A DNA stretch of 64,000 nucleotides. Origin: an uncultured Bacteroides sp. GTDB lineage: Bacteria > Bacteroidota > Bacteroidia > Bacteroidales > Bacteroidaceae. The notes below the pieces were generated by a model. The model worked only from the letters and a program-made list of their open reading frames with translations. It did no database searches and was not told the DNA's origin. The stretch is taken from the NCBI RefSeq assembly GCF_963677685.1, contig NZ_OY782185.1, positions 1-64,000 of the forward strand, given 5' to 3'. A program made the translations under genes and the position numbers. Below are positions 8,495 to 17,999 of this stretch, in pieces; the stretch's first letter is position 1; each line of letters starts with the position of its first letter.

Positions 8495-8959
8495 TTACTC
8501 CCTTTTATTTGCAGAGTAATTTATCTTCAAAGCATATGCTTGTCGAAGAGCTTGCTTTATATCAGTAACAATACCCATTTTTGTATCTTGATCTATTTTC
8601 AAAGAAACAGTCATAAATGGCTGATCTTCTTCTTTCATACTAGATCTTTCTTGGATAATATAATCCTGAATTTGAGCAACTTCAGCATAGCTATCATTTA
8701 ACTGAATACGACTTTCAGAACCCAACTTTTTACGAAATTCTTCCGTTGGCTTACCGACATAAATGAAAGTAACCAAAGATTTTTTCTCAAGTTTTTCTAA
8801 CTCAGTAGCTGTAGGAGTCTTAAATTCTACTTTTAAAGTTACTTCACGCATTGTAGTTACAATCATGAAGAAAAACAACAAAGTAAAAATAAGGTCAGGT
8901 AAAGAAGAAGTATTTAGTGCAGGCATTTCCCGCTTTCCTGATTTACTAAACTTTCCCAT
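8495..8959 (-). CDS. ExbD/TolR family biopolymer transport protein (second exbD)
   Basis: 154 residues: a short cytosolic start, one membrane helix (LPDLIFTLLFFFMIVTT, about 20-36, with the family's conserved Asp at its start) and a periplasmic domain. ExbD works with ExbB to pass proton motive force to TonB. It ends the run exbB - small membrane protein - exbD - exbD and its start overlaps the preceding stop by 1 bp. Two different exbD genes in a row are common in Bacteroidetes, where many TonB-dependent SusC proteins must be energised. Confidence 0.9.
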   Translation of the reverse strand: MGKFSKSGKREMPALNTSSLPDLIFTLLFFFMIVTTMREVTLKVEFKTPTATELEKLEKKSLVTFIYVGKPTEEFRKKLGSESRIQLNDSYAEVAQIQDYIIQERSSMKEEDQPFMTVSLKIDQDTKMGIVTDIKQALRQAYALKINYSANKRE

Positions 8960-9549
8960 TACTTCTTTCCTCCATAGTTTTTAGGTTCTGCCTCAGATAT
9001 TTTTTGAGGATAAATTTCACGAATCGCTTTCTGTTGCTCTTCGTTCAACTCATCATAATTCTTATGCCATTTCTCCTGAGCTTTTTCATCTCTCAATTCA
9101 TTATAAGCTGCTACCAACTCATTTTGAACATCAATGTAAGCTTGATATTTAGAGTTACGGTCATTCTGCAAAGATATTACATGCTTTTCTGTCACCATCA
9201 CATTACCAAAGAAAGGTACATTTTTAGAATACTTTTCAGGTAAAGATGAATCATTGTATGGATTAGCAATAAAATCTTTAGCCCTTTGCTTCAATTGCTT
9301 AACATCAATATAGTCTTTGCCGCACATTAATTGATTCTGAAAATTCAGATAAACAACAAGCACGTTACGTTCCTTAACAATCACATCATCCTGTTTTTGA
9401 TCTTTTTCAGGAGGAGGAGGCAAACGTCTCGCTAATCCTTTATCAGTATCCATTGATGTTGTAATCAAAAAGAAAATAAGCAATAAGAAGGCAATATCAG
9501 CTGTAGAACTAGAATTGATATCTGGAACTTTTCTGTTTTTCTTTGCCAT
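8959..9549 (-). CDS. ExbD/TolR family biopolymer transport protein (first exbD)
   Basis: 196 residues. The single membrane helix TADIAFLLLIFFLITTSMD (about 16-34) contains the conserved Asp that is thought to take part in proton flow. The periplasmic part is longer than in the neighbouring ExbD and has a charged helical tail (ELRDEKAQEKWHKNYDELNE), followed by QKISEAEPKNYGGKK. It is in the same operon, downstream of the small membrane protein gene, and probably forms a heteromeric motor with the ExbB here. Confidence 0.9.
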   Translation of the reverse strand: MAKKNRKVPDINSSSTADIAFLLLIFFLITTSMDTDKGLARRLPPPPEKDQKQDDVIVKERNVLVVYLNFQNQLMCGKDYIDVKQLKQRAKDFIANPYNDSSLPEKYSKNVPFFGNVMVTEKHVISLQNDRNSKYQAYIDVQNELVAAYNELRDEKAQEKWHKNYDELNEEQQKAIREIYPQKISEAEPKNYGGKK

Positions 9550-9579
9550 AATTACATTATTAGATTGAGTATTCTCAAC

Positions 9580-10050
9580 TTATGATAATCTTTTTTTAAT
9601 GCCACTTGCAAAAATAGCTACTACAGTAGCAATCAACAAGAAGTAAATAGTATAGAGGAACATATCAGTCAATTTCAACCAGAAAGAGACATTATCAGTT
9701 CCGCTATAACCAGGAATATTCAACGGTTCTTCACTTCCAGAAGACCATGCTATAACTAACACTGCAACTAAAAGAATTAGTCCGAATAAAGATTTTAATG
9801 CATTTTTGGGATTATCTTTCAATGCTGTTCCAAATTGGAATAAGAAAGCAACAATTGTTACCACTATAGCCAAACCAAATAATGCGTAAACAAGGTACAG
9901 CAATGCATCAGTGTATACAGGTTGATCCATGCCTGCAACCATAGGATTGGCAACATTTCCACCCATATAGAACAATGCTAAAACTACAACAATAGCAGCA
10001 AACATTGCATACAGTGCATAATAAGATACTTTATATGTTAACTTACTCAT
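9580..10050 (-). CDS. Small four-helix membrane protein of the exbB-exbD cluster, function unknown
   Basis: 156 residues with about four hydrophobic segments (around residues 8-30, 48-70, 82-102 and 124-150). No catalytic motif is visible. It sits between exbB and exbD, with only 5 bp to exbB, and equivalents occupy this spot in other Bacteroidales. An accessory role in the TonB motor is inferred from the conserved position, not shown. Confidence 0.75.
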   Translation of the reverse strand: MSKLTYKVSYYALYAMFAAIVVVLALFYMGGNVANPMVAGMDQPVYTDALLYLVYALFGLAIVVTIVAFLFQFGTALKDNPKNALKSLFGLILLVAVLVIAWSSGSEEPLNIPGYSGTDNVSFWLKLTDMFLYTIYFLLIATVVAIFASGIKKRLS

Positions 10051-10055
10051 CTCTC

Positions 10056-10871
10056 TTATTTTTTGTATTTCAAATTATATTTGATTACTAAATCAAGCAA
10101 AGTAATAGAAGAATCTTCCATTTCACTTGTAAGCGCTTCTATTTTAGTCAAAACATAATTGTAGAAAACCTGAAGGATCAAAGCAACGATCAAACCAAAG
10201 ATAGTAGTGATCAAAGCGACTTTCATACCACCAGCAACAACCGTTGGAGAAATATCACCTACTTGTTGAATCTTGTCAAACGCCTGAACCATACCAATTA
10301 CAGTTCCCAAGAAACCTAAAGATGGAGCCATAGCGATAAACAATGTAATCCAAGAACATCCTTTTTCTAGATAACCAGCTTGTACACCGCCATAAGAAAC
10401 AACAGATTTCTCAACGATATCAATACCCTGATCAACTCTCATCAGACCTTGATAGAAAATAGAAGCGATAGGACCTCTTGTATTTCTGCAAATATCTTTA
10501 GCAGCTTCCACATCACCTTTTTCTAAAGCAGCTTCTACTGCTGCGATCAATTTCTTAGAGTTAATTTCAGCTAAGCTCAAATAAATTATTCTCTCAATAC
10601 AAAAAGCTAAACCAATAACCAAAGCGATAGCTACTAAACTCATGAAAGAAGCAGTACCTTCAATGAACTTTACTTTAAGTTCTTTGTGTATACCACCTTC
10701 TTCAGTTGCAGCGGGTGTAGCAGCATCAGCAGTAGCTTCAGGCTGATCAACAGCAGCAGGTGTAGCTTGTTCCGTTTGGTCTGCCGCAGGAGCATCCTGT
10801 GCCAAAGCAATTTGAGTTGAGCCGAATGTAATGACTCCAATCACAGCAATAATTGCAAATAATTTTTTCAT
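10056..10871 (-). CDS. exbB: ExbB/TolQ/MotA family proton channel protein
   Basis: 271 residues. Unusual N-terminus: a signal-like hydrophobic segment ending ALAQ (residues 1-24), then an Ala/Pro/Asp/Glu-rich stretch to about residue 60. The core follows with three membrane helices, including APSLGFLGTVIGMVQAF (MotA_TolQ_ExbB signature) and VALITTIFGLIVALILQVFYN. It forms the proton channel that drives TonB together with the two downstream ExbD proteins. First gene of the four-gene unit. Confidence 0.93.
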   Translation of the reverse strand: MKKLFAIIAVIGVITFGSTQIALAQDAPAADQTEQATPAAVDQPEATADAATPAATEEGGIHKELKVKFIEGTASFMSLVAIALVIGLAFCIERIIYLSLAEINSKKLIAAVEAALEKGDVEAAKDICRNTRGPIASIFYQGLMRVDQGIDIVEKSVVSYGGVQAGYLEKGCSWITLFIAMAPSLGFLGTVIGMVQAFDKIQQVGDISPTVVAGGMKVALITTIFGLIVALILQVFYNYVLTKIEALTSEMEDSSITLLDLVIKYNLKYKK

Positions 10872-10939
10872 TGTGTGCCTAATTTTTAAGATTAATAATA
10901 ATATTATTTATGTGTCTTTAATTGTTATTTACTAGTTCG

Positions 10940-11027
10940 CGGAGAGAGCGGGATTCGAACCCGCGATACACTTTTGGCGTATACACGCTTTCCAGGCGTG
11001 CCTCTTCAACCACTCGAGCATCTCTCC
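10940..11027 (-). tRNA. tRNA-Ser (anticodon GGA)
   Basis: 88-nt cloverleaf read on the minus strand. The acceptor arm GGAGAGA/TCTCTCC is a perfect 7 bp and the T-arm contains GGGTTCGAATCCC. Anticodon stem CGCCT/AGCGT-type pairing surrounds TGGAAAG, giving anticodon GGA (Ser, UCC/UCU codons). A long variable arm (GTATACGCCAAAAGTGTAT region) is as expected for a class II tRNA. CCA is not encoded. Confidence 0.96.
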
Positions 11028-11197
11028 TAAATTTTATATTAAATAAAACAGCCAAAAGTCAAAAACAAATACTACAATCGACATTTTGCGCTAATTCTAG
11101 GCACAAATGTATTCTTTTTTTTCATTTTGCACAGCATTATCACTCTATAATATCTAATATATATCTAAAATTAATAAACTTTAAAATCTAACTTTAC

Positions 11198-11977
11198 TTA
11201 TTTGAGCATTCCAAACACTTTAAGAGTATTCTTATATGTTTGCTTTGCAACATCTTCAATATCCAAATGATAAATATCTCCGATTTTAATAAGAGTGTTT
11301 TTTAAAAAGGCACTCTCGTTTCTCCTTCCTCGATGAGGAACGGGGGCTAAATAAGGCGAATCTGTTTCTAAAATAATATGGTCCAAAGAGACATGTGTTA
11401 ATACTTCAGGCAAAAGAGATTTTTTAAAGGTTACAACACCATTGATACCTAACATAAAATGTTTTAGCTCAATAATTTTTTCTGCTTCTTCTTTTGTACC
11501 CATAAAACTATGAAAAACTCCACTAAGATTAGTATCTCGATACTTCAATAAGATATCATAAACATATTCAAAAGCATCTCTACAATGAATGACTATTGGT
11601 AAATGATGCTCTAGAGCCAACTGGATTTGTCGTTCAAATATGTATTTTTGCTCTTCAATATAAGTTTTATCCCAATACAGATCAATACCTATTTCACCTA
11701 TAGCAACAAATTCATTACAAGTTTCTAATGTATTCATTATTGTACCCAATTCTTTCTCATAGTGAACATCAACACTGGTTGGATGCAAACCAAGCATAGG
11801 AAAGCAATAGTTCTTATAAGAAGCAGTTACTTTCAACATTCGTTCTATGGTAGAACTATCAATATTAGGCATTAAAATATGCGAAATTCCAGTTGCACGG
11901 GCACGCTGAATAACTTGATCCAGATCATCCGAGAATTCTTCTAAGAAAAGATGTGAATGCGAATCTATAAATTTCAT
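11198..11977 (-). CDS. TatD family metal-dependent hydrolase/DNase
   Basis: 259 residues. TatD signatures: FIDSHSHL (metal-binding His pair), IGEIGIDLYW, PIVIHCRDA, FHSFMG and ILETDSPYLAP. Members are metal-dependent 3'-5' exonucleases or D-aminoacyl-tRNA deacylase-like enzymes in the cytoplasm. It is the last gene of a minus-strand group with the unknown gene at 11983-12672 (5 bp apart) and the prenyl synthase. Confidence 0.93.
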   Translation of the reverse strand: MKFIDSHSHLFLEEFSDDLDQVIQRARATGISHILMPNIDSSTIERMLKVTASYKNYCFPMLGLHPTSVDVHYEKELGTIMNTLETCNEFVAIGEIGIDLYWDKTYIEEQKYIFERQIQLALEHHLPIVIHCRDAFEYVYDILLKYRDTNLSGVFHSFMGTKEEAEKIIELKHFMLGINGVVTFKKSLLPEVLTHVSLDHIILETDSPYLAPVPHRGRRNESAFLKNTLIKIGDIYHLDIEDVAKQTYKNTLKVFGMLK

Positions 11978-11982
11978 TTAAA

Positions 11983-12672
11983 TTAAATATTCTCTCCTTT
12001 ACGATAATAATAAATAAGTCCAAATTCCCTACATTTATTTAGACGCTGTTCTCCTAATAGAGCAAACTTAGACTCTACCTGATCCCAAATATCAAGAATT
12101 ATATTATCAGCTTGAGGTCTCATAGAAGCAAGAGTTTCTAAACTACTAGCAGTAAGAGCCTGAAAATTTTTCTGCCGCTCATAACTTTCTAAAAAGATAT
12201 CATAATGTACTTTCACCTTAGCAATAGTGGGATTATAAATAGGAACTCCGCCTTGAGAAGTACGCAAAGTTTCTCCGGCAATAATTTTATGGCCCCATTC
12301 AGCAATAGAAGACTCAGACAAAAGATCAGGTATACTAAACGAATCGGAGCGTAACCCATACATCTCCTTGTGAGAAAATTTAATTTCTGAGCGGAGAACA
12401 GCCAAATTAAGTACTTGAATAAAATGAGAAAGATATAGCCGAGCTGTTTTTATATTAGCCAAGTGTTTACGGCTTCCCTTGGATTGATTAGAATAGCATT
12501 CTCTATAATAGAACTGAGCCGCCTTAAAATGAGGTAAGAAATTCCGAGCTTCAGTTAATGTTTTCAATGAAAAAGGCAAATCATCTAAACTACACACACT
12601 AGCCTTGTCCACAGCTGTATTAAGTGCTCGAAGTCTAGCTTGATCAGTATTAGGTAATCGTCTATAAGGCAT
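11983..12672 (-). CDS. Conserved protein of unknown function
   Basis: 229 residues, soluble by appearance, mostly helical, no signal peptide. I do not recognise a named domain. Visible segments include HFKAAQFYYRECY, NIKTARLYLSHFIQVLNLAV and a C-terminal FGLIYYYRKGENI. It lies between a prenyl synthase (22 bp upstream) and tatD (5 bp downstream) and is surely translated, judging by its codon use and close packing with neighbours. Confidence 0.7.
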   Translation of the reverse strand: MPYRRLPNTDQARLRALNTAVDKASVCSLDDLPFSLKTLTEARNFLPHFKAAQFYYRECYSNQSKGSRKHLANIKTARLYLSHFIQVLNLAVLRSEIKFSHKEMYGLRSDSFSIPDLLSESSIAEWGHKIIAGETLRTSQGGVPIYNPTIAKVKVHYDIFLESYERQKNFQALTASSLETLASMRPQADNIILDIWDQVESKFALLGEQRLNKCREFGLIYYYRKGENI

Positions 12673-12694
12673 GCATTTTCTCTTTTATATTTTC

Positions 12695-13672
12695 TTAAAC
12701 TTCCCGGGTCATCAATGTCTCAATCAGTTTTTTTAGCATATAGGTTTTAGATTCGCCTACACTTATTTGTTCTAAGTAGATTAAAGCTTTCTGAAAATAA
12801 ACGTCCATTTTCTCTTCACAAAGTTCTCGAATCTTCAACTCATCGTAGATTTCTATAACTCCATCTATTTTTTCGCAAGGAGTAAAAGTCTTTATATCGT
12901 TCATCCAATAATTCAAACGAGCCAATTGATTCTTATCAGCCATTTCGAAAGCTTTTATCAATAGATAAGTTTTTTTATTGCATAAAATGTCCCCTCCTTT
13001 TTGTTTACCAAAGACAGAAGGATCACCATATACATCCAACAAATCATCTTTAAGCTGAAATGCCAAACCTGTATATAGACCAACATTATACAATAAATCA
13101 AGGTCAGGATCCGATACATTCGCCTGAAGTCCACCAATCTTTAGACTTGCAGCAAGGAGCACTCCTGTTTTTAAGCGAATCATCTCTATATACTCCTCCT
13201 CAGAAACAATCTTCCGATTCTCATAATCCATATCAAACTGCTGACCTTCACAGATTTCTAAAGCTGTACGAGAAAACAGATCAAGTACCTTACTTGAACA
13301 ACCAAAATTACCCTTAACGATATATTGATATGCTAAAACCAACATGGCATCACCGGATAATATTGCTGTATTATCATTCCATACTTTATGCACAGTTTCT
13401 TTACCCCTTCTCATATCAGAGTCGTCCATTAAATCATCATGCAAAAGAGTATAATTATGATATAGTTCAATGCCAGCCACACAAGGTAAGATTCGTTCAA
13501 CATCATCCTTATATATATTGTATGCCATCATTGCGAGAACAGGGCGTAACCGTTTTCCGCCAAGTGACAACATATATTTTACAGGCTCATATAATTGCTG
13601 AGGATGATTTCCTAATTTTAAATCAGAAAGATAAGAATTAATGAGATCAAGTAATTGAGGTGAAGTAAACAT
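12695..13672 (-). CDS. Polyprenyl (geranylgeranyl/octaprenyl-type) diphosphate synthase
   Basis: 325 residues, typical for trans-isoprenyl diphosphate synthases. The first Asp-rich motif is in LLHDDLMDDSDMRRG (DDxxD) and the second in FQLKDDLLDVYGD. GGKRLRPVL near the N-terminus binds the allylic or isopentenyl diphosphate. The enzyme condenses IPP units onto an allylic diphosphate for quinone side chains or carrier lipids. Chain length cannot be set safely by eye. ispH, which makes the IPP/DMAPP precursors, is 1.7 kb away on the other strand. Confidence 0.9.
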   Translation of the reverse strand: MFTSPQLLDLINSYLSDLKLGNHPQQLYEPVKYMLSLGGKRLRPVLAMMAYNIYKDDVERILPCVAGIELYHNYTLLHDDLMDDSDMRRGKETVHKVWNDNTAILSGDAMLVLAYQYIVKGNFGCSSKVLDLFSRTALEICEGQQFDMDYENRKIVSEEEYIEMIRLKTGVLLAASLKIGGLQANVSDPDLDLLYNVGLYTGLAFQLKDDLLDVYGDPSVFGKQKGGDILCNKKTYLLIKAFEMADKNQLARLNYWMNDIKTFTPCEKIDGVIEIYDELKIRELCEEKMDVYFQKALIYLEQISVGESKTYMLKKLIETLMTREV

Positions 13673-13699
13673 CCGTATTATTAATTAATGAAACAAGCA

Positions 13700-13740
13700 C
13701 TTATAAAAAGAGGCTGCTTATAGCAGCCTCTTTTTATAAG
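13700..13740 (-). terminator. Terminator downstream of tonB
   Basis: Perfect 18-bp stem starting CTTATAAAAAGAGGCTGC with a 5-nt loop. On the minus strand it follows the tonB stop and ends in a T-run. The symmetric A/T tracts would also stop plus-strand transcription. Confidence 0.88.
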
Positions 13741-13751
13741 CATATAGATTA

Positions 13752-14435
13752 TTATTGTAACCTAAACATCACAGGTACGGTATACTTAACACGTACAGCC
13801 TTACCTCTTTGCTGACCAGGTTTCCACTTAGGCATTGTCTTGATCACACGAAGAGCTTCCTTATCTAAGTAAGGGTCAACACTACGTACGACAACAGGAT
13901 CAACAACTGAACCATCCTTATTAACCACAAACTGAACAATAACACGTCCTTGTGTACCATTCTCTTGAGCAATAGTAGGATATTTTATGTTCTTTGCTAA
14001 AAACTTCATCAAAGCAGCCTGTCCACCAGGGAATTCAGGCATCACTTCAACAACCTGGAAGATCGTTTGCTCTTCAGGTTCGTCTTCTACAACTTGAGTA
14101 GGTACATACTTTACTTCTACTTTAGCACCAGTATCTTCAGTAGAAGCAATTGCAGTTTCCTCAACATCTGCTTGATCATCAACAATACTTAACACTTCTG
14201 CTGCTGCAGGAGCTTCCGGTGGAGGTGGAGGAGTCTTCTCCGGTTGTTGCGTGATAGGAATCATTTCTTCTTCAAAAACTACATCAGCTACAGCCTGACT
14301 GGTATCCATCTTAATGTCACGTTGCGTCCATTCAAACGCTACAAACATAAAAGCTAATACCACCACATAGCCAACAAGCAGCCAAGTAGACTTTTTGTTT
14401 TCCAAATCCGCTTTAGGTGATTTTTTTACTTCCAT
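13752..14435 (-). CDS. tonB: TonB energy transducer
   Basis: 227 residues: cytosolic start, one membrane helix (STWLLVGYVVVLAFMFVAF, about 17-35), a proline-rich linker (EKTPPPPPEAP) and a C-terminal TonB domain from about residue 130 (MPEFPGGQAALMKFLAKNIKY, GRVIVQFVVNKDGSVVDP). It spans the periplasm and transfers energy to TonB-dependent receptors such as the SusC protein in this window. It is a single gene with its own promoter and terminator, about 2.9 kb from exbB, separated by tRNA-Ser, tatD, an unknown gene and the prenyl synthase. Confidence 0.94.
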   Translation of the reverse strand: MEVKKSPKADLENKKSTWLLVGYVVVLAFMFVAFEWTQRDIKMDTSQAVADVVFEEEMIPITQQPEKTPPPPPEAPAAAEVLSIVDDQADVEETAIASTEDTGAKVEVKYVPTQVVEDEPEEQTIFQVVEVMPEFPGGQAALMKFLAKNIKYPTIAQENGTQGRVIVQFVVNKDGSVVDPVVVRSVDPYLDKEALRVIKTMPKWKPGQQRGKAVRVKYTVPVMFRLQ

Positions 14436-14472
14436 AAATAGTATATAATTATTTAACGTGTTGTCCTATGGG

Positions 14473-14480
14473 CAAATATA
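14473..14480 (-). promoter_or_regulatory. -7 box for tonB
   Basis: TATATTTG on the minus strand, 37 bp before the tonB start, fits TAnnTTTG. No clear -33 box. Confidence 0.45.
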
Positions 14481-14662
14481 ATACATTTTCTAATATAGAA
14501 CATTTATCTCTTGCGTTTTTTATTCTATCAGCTTTAGATTTTTATTTTTTTAATGCTTTACCACACTTGCATAAAGGATTCACTCCAACTTAATAATCTT
14601 AAAACTCTTAGAATACACCTAGACAAACGATATAAATGTAGGTAGTTTTTTATGAAATATAG

Positions 14663-14670
14663 TATCTTTG
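14663..14670 (+). promoter_or_regulatory. -7 box for cmk-ispH
   Basis: TATCTTTG, 26 bp before the cmk start codon, fits TAnnTTTG. The upstream element is only a T-run. Confidence 0.45.
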
Positions 14671-14696
14671 GCAACTAATCAAAAACACTTAAGAAA

Positions 14697-15386
14697 ATGA
14701 AAAAAATAATAGTAGCAATAGATGGTTTCTCATCTTGTGGTAAAAGCACAATGGCTAAAGATTTAGCAAAAGAAATAGGTTATTTATATATTGATAGCGG
14801 AGCTATGTATCGAGTTGTAACATTGTACAGCTTGGAAAATGATATAATAAAAGATGGTAAAATAGAAGTTGAAAGACTTAAAAAAGAATTAGTAAACATT
14901 CATATTACATTCAAAACAAACAAAGAAACCCAAAAGCCAGAAACCTATTTAAATGGAATCAATGTTGAAAACAAAATTCGTTCAATGAATGTTTCTTCTA
15001 ATGTAAGTCCGATAAGTACCCTAGATTTTGTCCGTGAAGCAATGGTAAAACAACAACAAATTATGGGGAAGGAAAAAGCTATCGTAATGGATGGAAGAGA
15101 TATTGGTACAACTGTGTTCCCTAATGCCGAACTCAAAATATTTGTAACAGCATCACCAGAAGTGCGAGCTCAAAGAAGATATGAAGAGCTACAGGCAAAA
15201 GGACAAACAGTGAGTTTCGAAGAAATATTAAACAATGTAAAAGAAAGAGATTACATTGATCAAAATCGTAAGGTAAGCCCTTTATGCAAAGCTGAAGATG
15301 CTATTTTACTAGACAATAGTAATATAAGCATAAAAGAACAGCAAAAGTGGCTTATTAAGCTATTTAACGAAGTAGTTAGAAAATAA
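14697..15386 (+). CDS. cmk: Cytidylate kinase
   Basis: 229 residues. Phosphorylates CMP/dCMP with ATP in pyrimidine nucleotide recycling. P-loop GFSSCGKST at residues 10-18, CMP-binding region SGAMYRVV, and the lid segment [21 protein letters not shown] are all present. It is followed after 27 bp by ispH, a common pairing (cmk-ispH) in Bacteroidetes and Firmicutes. Confidence 0.96.
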   Translation: MKKIIVAIDGFSSCGKSTMAKDLAKEIGYLYIDSGAMYRVVTLYSLENDIIKDGKIEVERLKKELVNIHITFKTNKETQKPETYLNGINVENKIRSMNVSSNVSPISTLDFVREAMVKQQQIMGKEKAIVMDGRDIGTTVFPNAELKIFVTASPEVRAQRRYEELQAKGQTVSFEEILNNVKERDYIDQNRKVSPLCKAEDAILLDNSNISIKEQQKWLIKLFNEVVRK

Positions 15387-15413
15387 AAGAAACTACTTAA
15401 ACTAGAAACATTT

Positions 15414-16313
15414 ATGGTAAAAGTAGAAATAGATGAAGGCTCCGGATTTTGCTTTGGAGTCGTTAATGCAATAAAAAAAGCCGAAGAAGAGTTATCCAAT
15501 GGCAAATTGCTTTATTGCTTAGGTGATATTGTTCACAACGGGAAAGAAGTAGAACGCCTCAAAGCAAATGGTCTTGTCACAATCAATCATGAAGAATTTA
15601 AAAAACTTCGCAATGTAAAGGTTCTTTTAAGGGCACATGGAGAGCCTCCTGAAACATATGAAATCGCAAAGAAAAACAATATCGAAATTATTGATGCAAC
15701 TTGTCCTGTTGTTATTCGCCTACAAAAACGAATAAAACAAGAATACACTGAAGAGCAAAAGAGAGACAACAAGTCTGAACAAATCGTAATATATGGTAAG
15801 AACGGACATGCTGAAGTGTTAGGTCTAGTGGGACAAACAGCAGGAGAAGCTATTGTTATTGAGCATTTTGAAGAAGCCCAAAATTTGGATTTTAACAAAA
15901 ACATTCGATTATATTCACAGACTACCAAATCTCTCGAAGAATTTAAAAAAATAGTAGAATATATTAAAGAGAATATTTCACCTGAATCCACATTTGAATA
16001 CTACGACACAATCTGTCGACAAGTAGCAAACAGAATGCCTAACATCAGAGAGTTTGCCGAATCCCATGACCTAATATTCTTTGTTAGTGGGAAAAAAAGT
16101 TCCAATGGGAAAGTCCTATTCAATGAATGCAAGCAAATAAATCCTAATTCACATCTAATTGAAAGTGCAGAAGAGATTGATATATCTACATGCCAAGGAG
16201 TAAATAGCATTGGGATCTGTGGTGCAACCTCAACTCCAAAGTGGCTTATGGAAGAAGTTTCTACATTTATAAAAAAACAAATACCCGAACAAGAAATTAA
16301 CGTTATTTATTAA
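15414..16313 (+). CDS. ispH: 4-hydroxy-3-methylbut-2-enyl diphosphate reductase (IspH/LytB)
   Basis: 299 residues. Last step of the non-mevalonate (MEP) pathway, reducing HMBPP to IPP and DMAPP with an iron-sulfur cluster. The three cluster cysteines are visible in [17 protein letters not shown] and [17 protein letters not shown] and the invariant Ser/Asn segment [12 protein letters not shown] are also present. It lies downstream of cmk and shows that this organism makes isoprenoids by the MEP route. Confidence 0.97.
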   Translation: MVKVEIDEGSGFCFGVVNAIKKAEEELSNGKLLYCLGDIVHNGKEVERLKANGLVTINHEEFKKLRNVKVLLRAHGEPPETYEIAKKNNIEIIDATCPVVIRLQKRIKQEYTEEQKRDNKSEQIVIYGKNGHAEVLGLVGQTAGEAIVIEHFEEAQNLDFNKNIRLYSQTTKSLEEFKKIVEYIKENISPESTFEYYDTICRQVANRMPNIREFAESHDLIFFVSGKKSSNGKVLFNECKQINPNSHLIESAEEIDISTCQGVNSIGICGATSTPKWLMEEVSTFIKKQIPEQEINVIY

Positions 16314-16364
16314 AGCTATTTTCTCTTTAAAAGCGGGAAAAAGATTATTGGTTTGGTTTTTTGC

Positions 16365-16372
16365 TAACTTTG
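16365..16372 (+). promoter_or_regulatory. -7 box for pfkA
   Basis: TAACTTTG, 29 bp before the pfkA start. It fits TAnnTTTG. Several TTG-containing stretches lie upstream at non-standard distances. Confidence 0.45.
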
Positions 16373-16401
16373 CAACGCAAATTATCAAAATAAAGATTGT
16401 T

Positions 16402-17382
16402 ATGGGAACTGTTAAATGTATTGGAATATTGACTTCTGGAGGCGATGCCCCAGGCATGAATGCTGCTATTCGTGCTGTCACACGCGCAGCTATATATAAC
16501 GGCTTACGAGTTAAAGGTATCTACAGAGGCTACAGAGGACTCATCACTGGTGAAATCAGCGAATTTAAAAGCCAAAATGTGAGTAATATCATACAATTAG
16601 GCGGCACAATTCTAAAGACAGCGCGATGCAAAGAGTTTACGACTCCCGAAGGACGTCAAACAGCCTACGAAACAATGCAAAAAGAAGGCATTGACGCCTT
16701 AGTTGTCATAGGAGGTGATGGTTCACTAACCGGAGCTCGCATTTTTGCTCAAGAATTTAATGTCCCATGTATTGGTTTGCCTGGAACCATAGACAATGAT
16801 CTTTATGGCACCGACACAACAATTGGTTACGACACAGCATTAAATACTATCCTCGAAGCAGTAGATAAAATCAGAGATACAGCTACATCACATGAACGCT
16901 TATTCTTTGTTGAAGTAATGGGAAGAGATGCCGGATTCTTAGCACTAAATGGCGCAATAGCCTCTGGTGCAGAAGCTGCTATTATACCGGAATTTAGCAC
17001 AGAAGTAGATCAACTAGAAGAGTTCATAAAAAATGGATTCCGAAAATCTAAAAACAGTAGTATTGTTATCGTTGCAGAAAGTGAACTTACAGGAGGTGCC
17101 ATGCACTATGCGGAACGTGTAGAAAATGAGTATCCCGGCTACGATGTACGTGTTACCATCTTAGGGCACTTACAGCGTGGAGGAAGCCCAACCGCTCATG
17201 ACAGAATCTTAGCTAGTAGACTTGGAGCAGCTGCAATAGATGCTATTATGGAAGATCAAAGAAATGTAATGATTGGAATTGAAAACGATGAAATAGTATA
17301 TGTACCATTCACTAAGGCTATAAAAAATGATAAACCTATAAAGAAAGAATTAGTTCATGTATTAAATGAATTATCTATCTAA
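16402..17382 (+). CDS. pfkA: ATP-dependent 6-phosphofructokinase
   Basis: 326 residues from ATG 16402. Converts fructose 6-phosphate to fructose 1,6-bisphosphate in glycolysis. Signatures: [29 protein letters not shown] (ATP site), PGTIDNDL (catalytic Asp) and [16 protein letters not shown]. The GGDGS motif indicates the ATP-dependent type rather than the pyrophosphate form (which has Asp instead of the second Gly). A longer frame from 16348 overlaps the promoter and is rejected. Confidence 0.96.
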   Translation: MGTVKCIGILTSGGDAPGMNAAIRAVTRAAIYNGLRVKGIYRGYRGLITGEISEFKSQNVSNIIQLGGTILKTARCKEFTTPEGRQTAYETMQKEGIDALVVIGGDGSLTGARIFAQEFNVPCIGLPGTIDNDLYGTDTTIGYDTALNTILEAVDKIRDTATSHERLFFVEVMGRDAGFLALNGAIASGAEAAIIPEFSTEVDQLEEFIKNGFRKSKNSSIVIVAESELTGGAMHYAERVENEYPGYDVRVTILGHLQRGGSPTAHDRILASRLGAAAIDAIMEDQRNVMIGIENDEIVYVPFTKAIKNDKPIKKELVHVLNELSI

Positions 17383-17389
17383 TCAATAA

Positions 17390-17446
17390 AATAGAATAAA
17401 AAAGAGCCGCAAAACAAATGATTTTGCGGCTCTTTTTTATTCTATT
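17390..17446. terminator. Strong bidirectional terminator after pfkA
   Basis: 25-bp perfect stem (17390-17414 with 17422-17446) around GAGCCGCAAAA, loop of 7 nt, flanked by A- and T-tracts. It lies between convergent pfkA and the DUF5606 gene. Confidence 0.92.
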
Positions 17447-17462
17447 TCTTATTAAATTACGA

Positions 17463-17888
17463 CTACTCTGGAGAGACTTCTAAAGCCTCCTCTTGTGCAG
17501 CAAAATCAGTTATACCATTCAAAATAAGTATATTATACCAAGAAATTATCTTCTTTATATCTGTTAAATATACCCTATCTCGATCAAATGATGGTAATAT
17601 TTGAGCAAAGTAATCACGTAATTCATTCGCAGTAGCCTTTTTCAAATCAATGGAAGCCGCAACTCCCTCTTCCTTCTTTTGCAAAGCAACAAAGATTTCT
17701 TTAAGCGGAACTTCTGCTTCTTCCGTATAAACAGCAATATCTCCCAATGAAACTATTTTTTCATTGCCATAAGCCGGAATACGTTTTTTATCGGCTGAGA
17801 TAGATTCAACAATCAACATGTTCTTCCCTTGAGAAACGAGTTTATACAGCCCTGGTTTTCCAGAGATAGATAAGATAGTTTTCAGCAT
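17463..17888 (-). CDS. DUF5606 family protein
   Basis: 141 residues from ATG 17888 (MLKTILSISGKPGLYKLVSQG). This start is typical of DUF5606, a small soluble Bacteroidetes family. The region LIVESISADKKRIPAYGNEKIV suggests a small beta-barrel N-domain, followed by a helical C-terminus (ANELRDYFAQILPSFDRDRVY). Function unknown. It precedes nothing obvious: 111 bp separate it from the upstream coaE. Confidence 0.8.
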   Translation of the reverse strand: MLKTILSISGKPGLYKLVSQGKNMLIVESISADKKRIPAYGNEKIVSLGDIAVYTEEAEVPLKEIFVALQKKEEGVAASIDLKKATANELRDYFAQILPSFDRDRVYLTDIKKIISWYNILILNGITDFAAQEEALEVSPE

Positions 17889-17999
17889 AGTATATTTACT
17901 TATTCTTAATATTATAGAACAAAAGTAATATTCAGGAATGAAATGAGCAAAGTTCAATCGACAAAAAATGATGCTTTAAACAAATATTAGGAAAGATAT

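Noticed and set aside
10922..11191. Open frame across the tRNA-Ser gene
   Set aside because: Its first half is the tRNA read as codons and the rest is AT-rich spacer.
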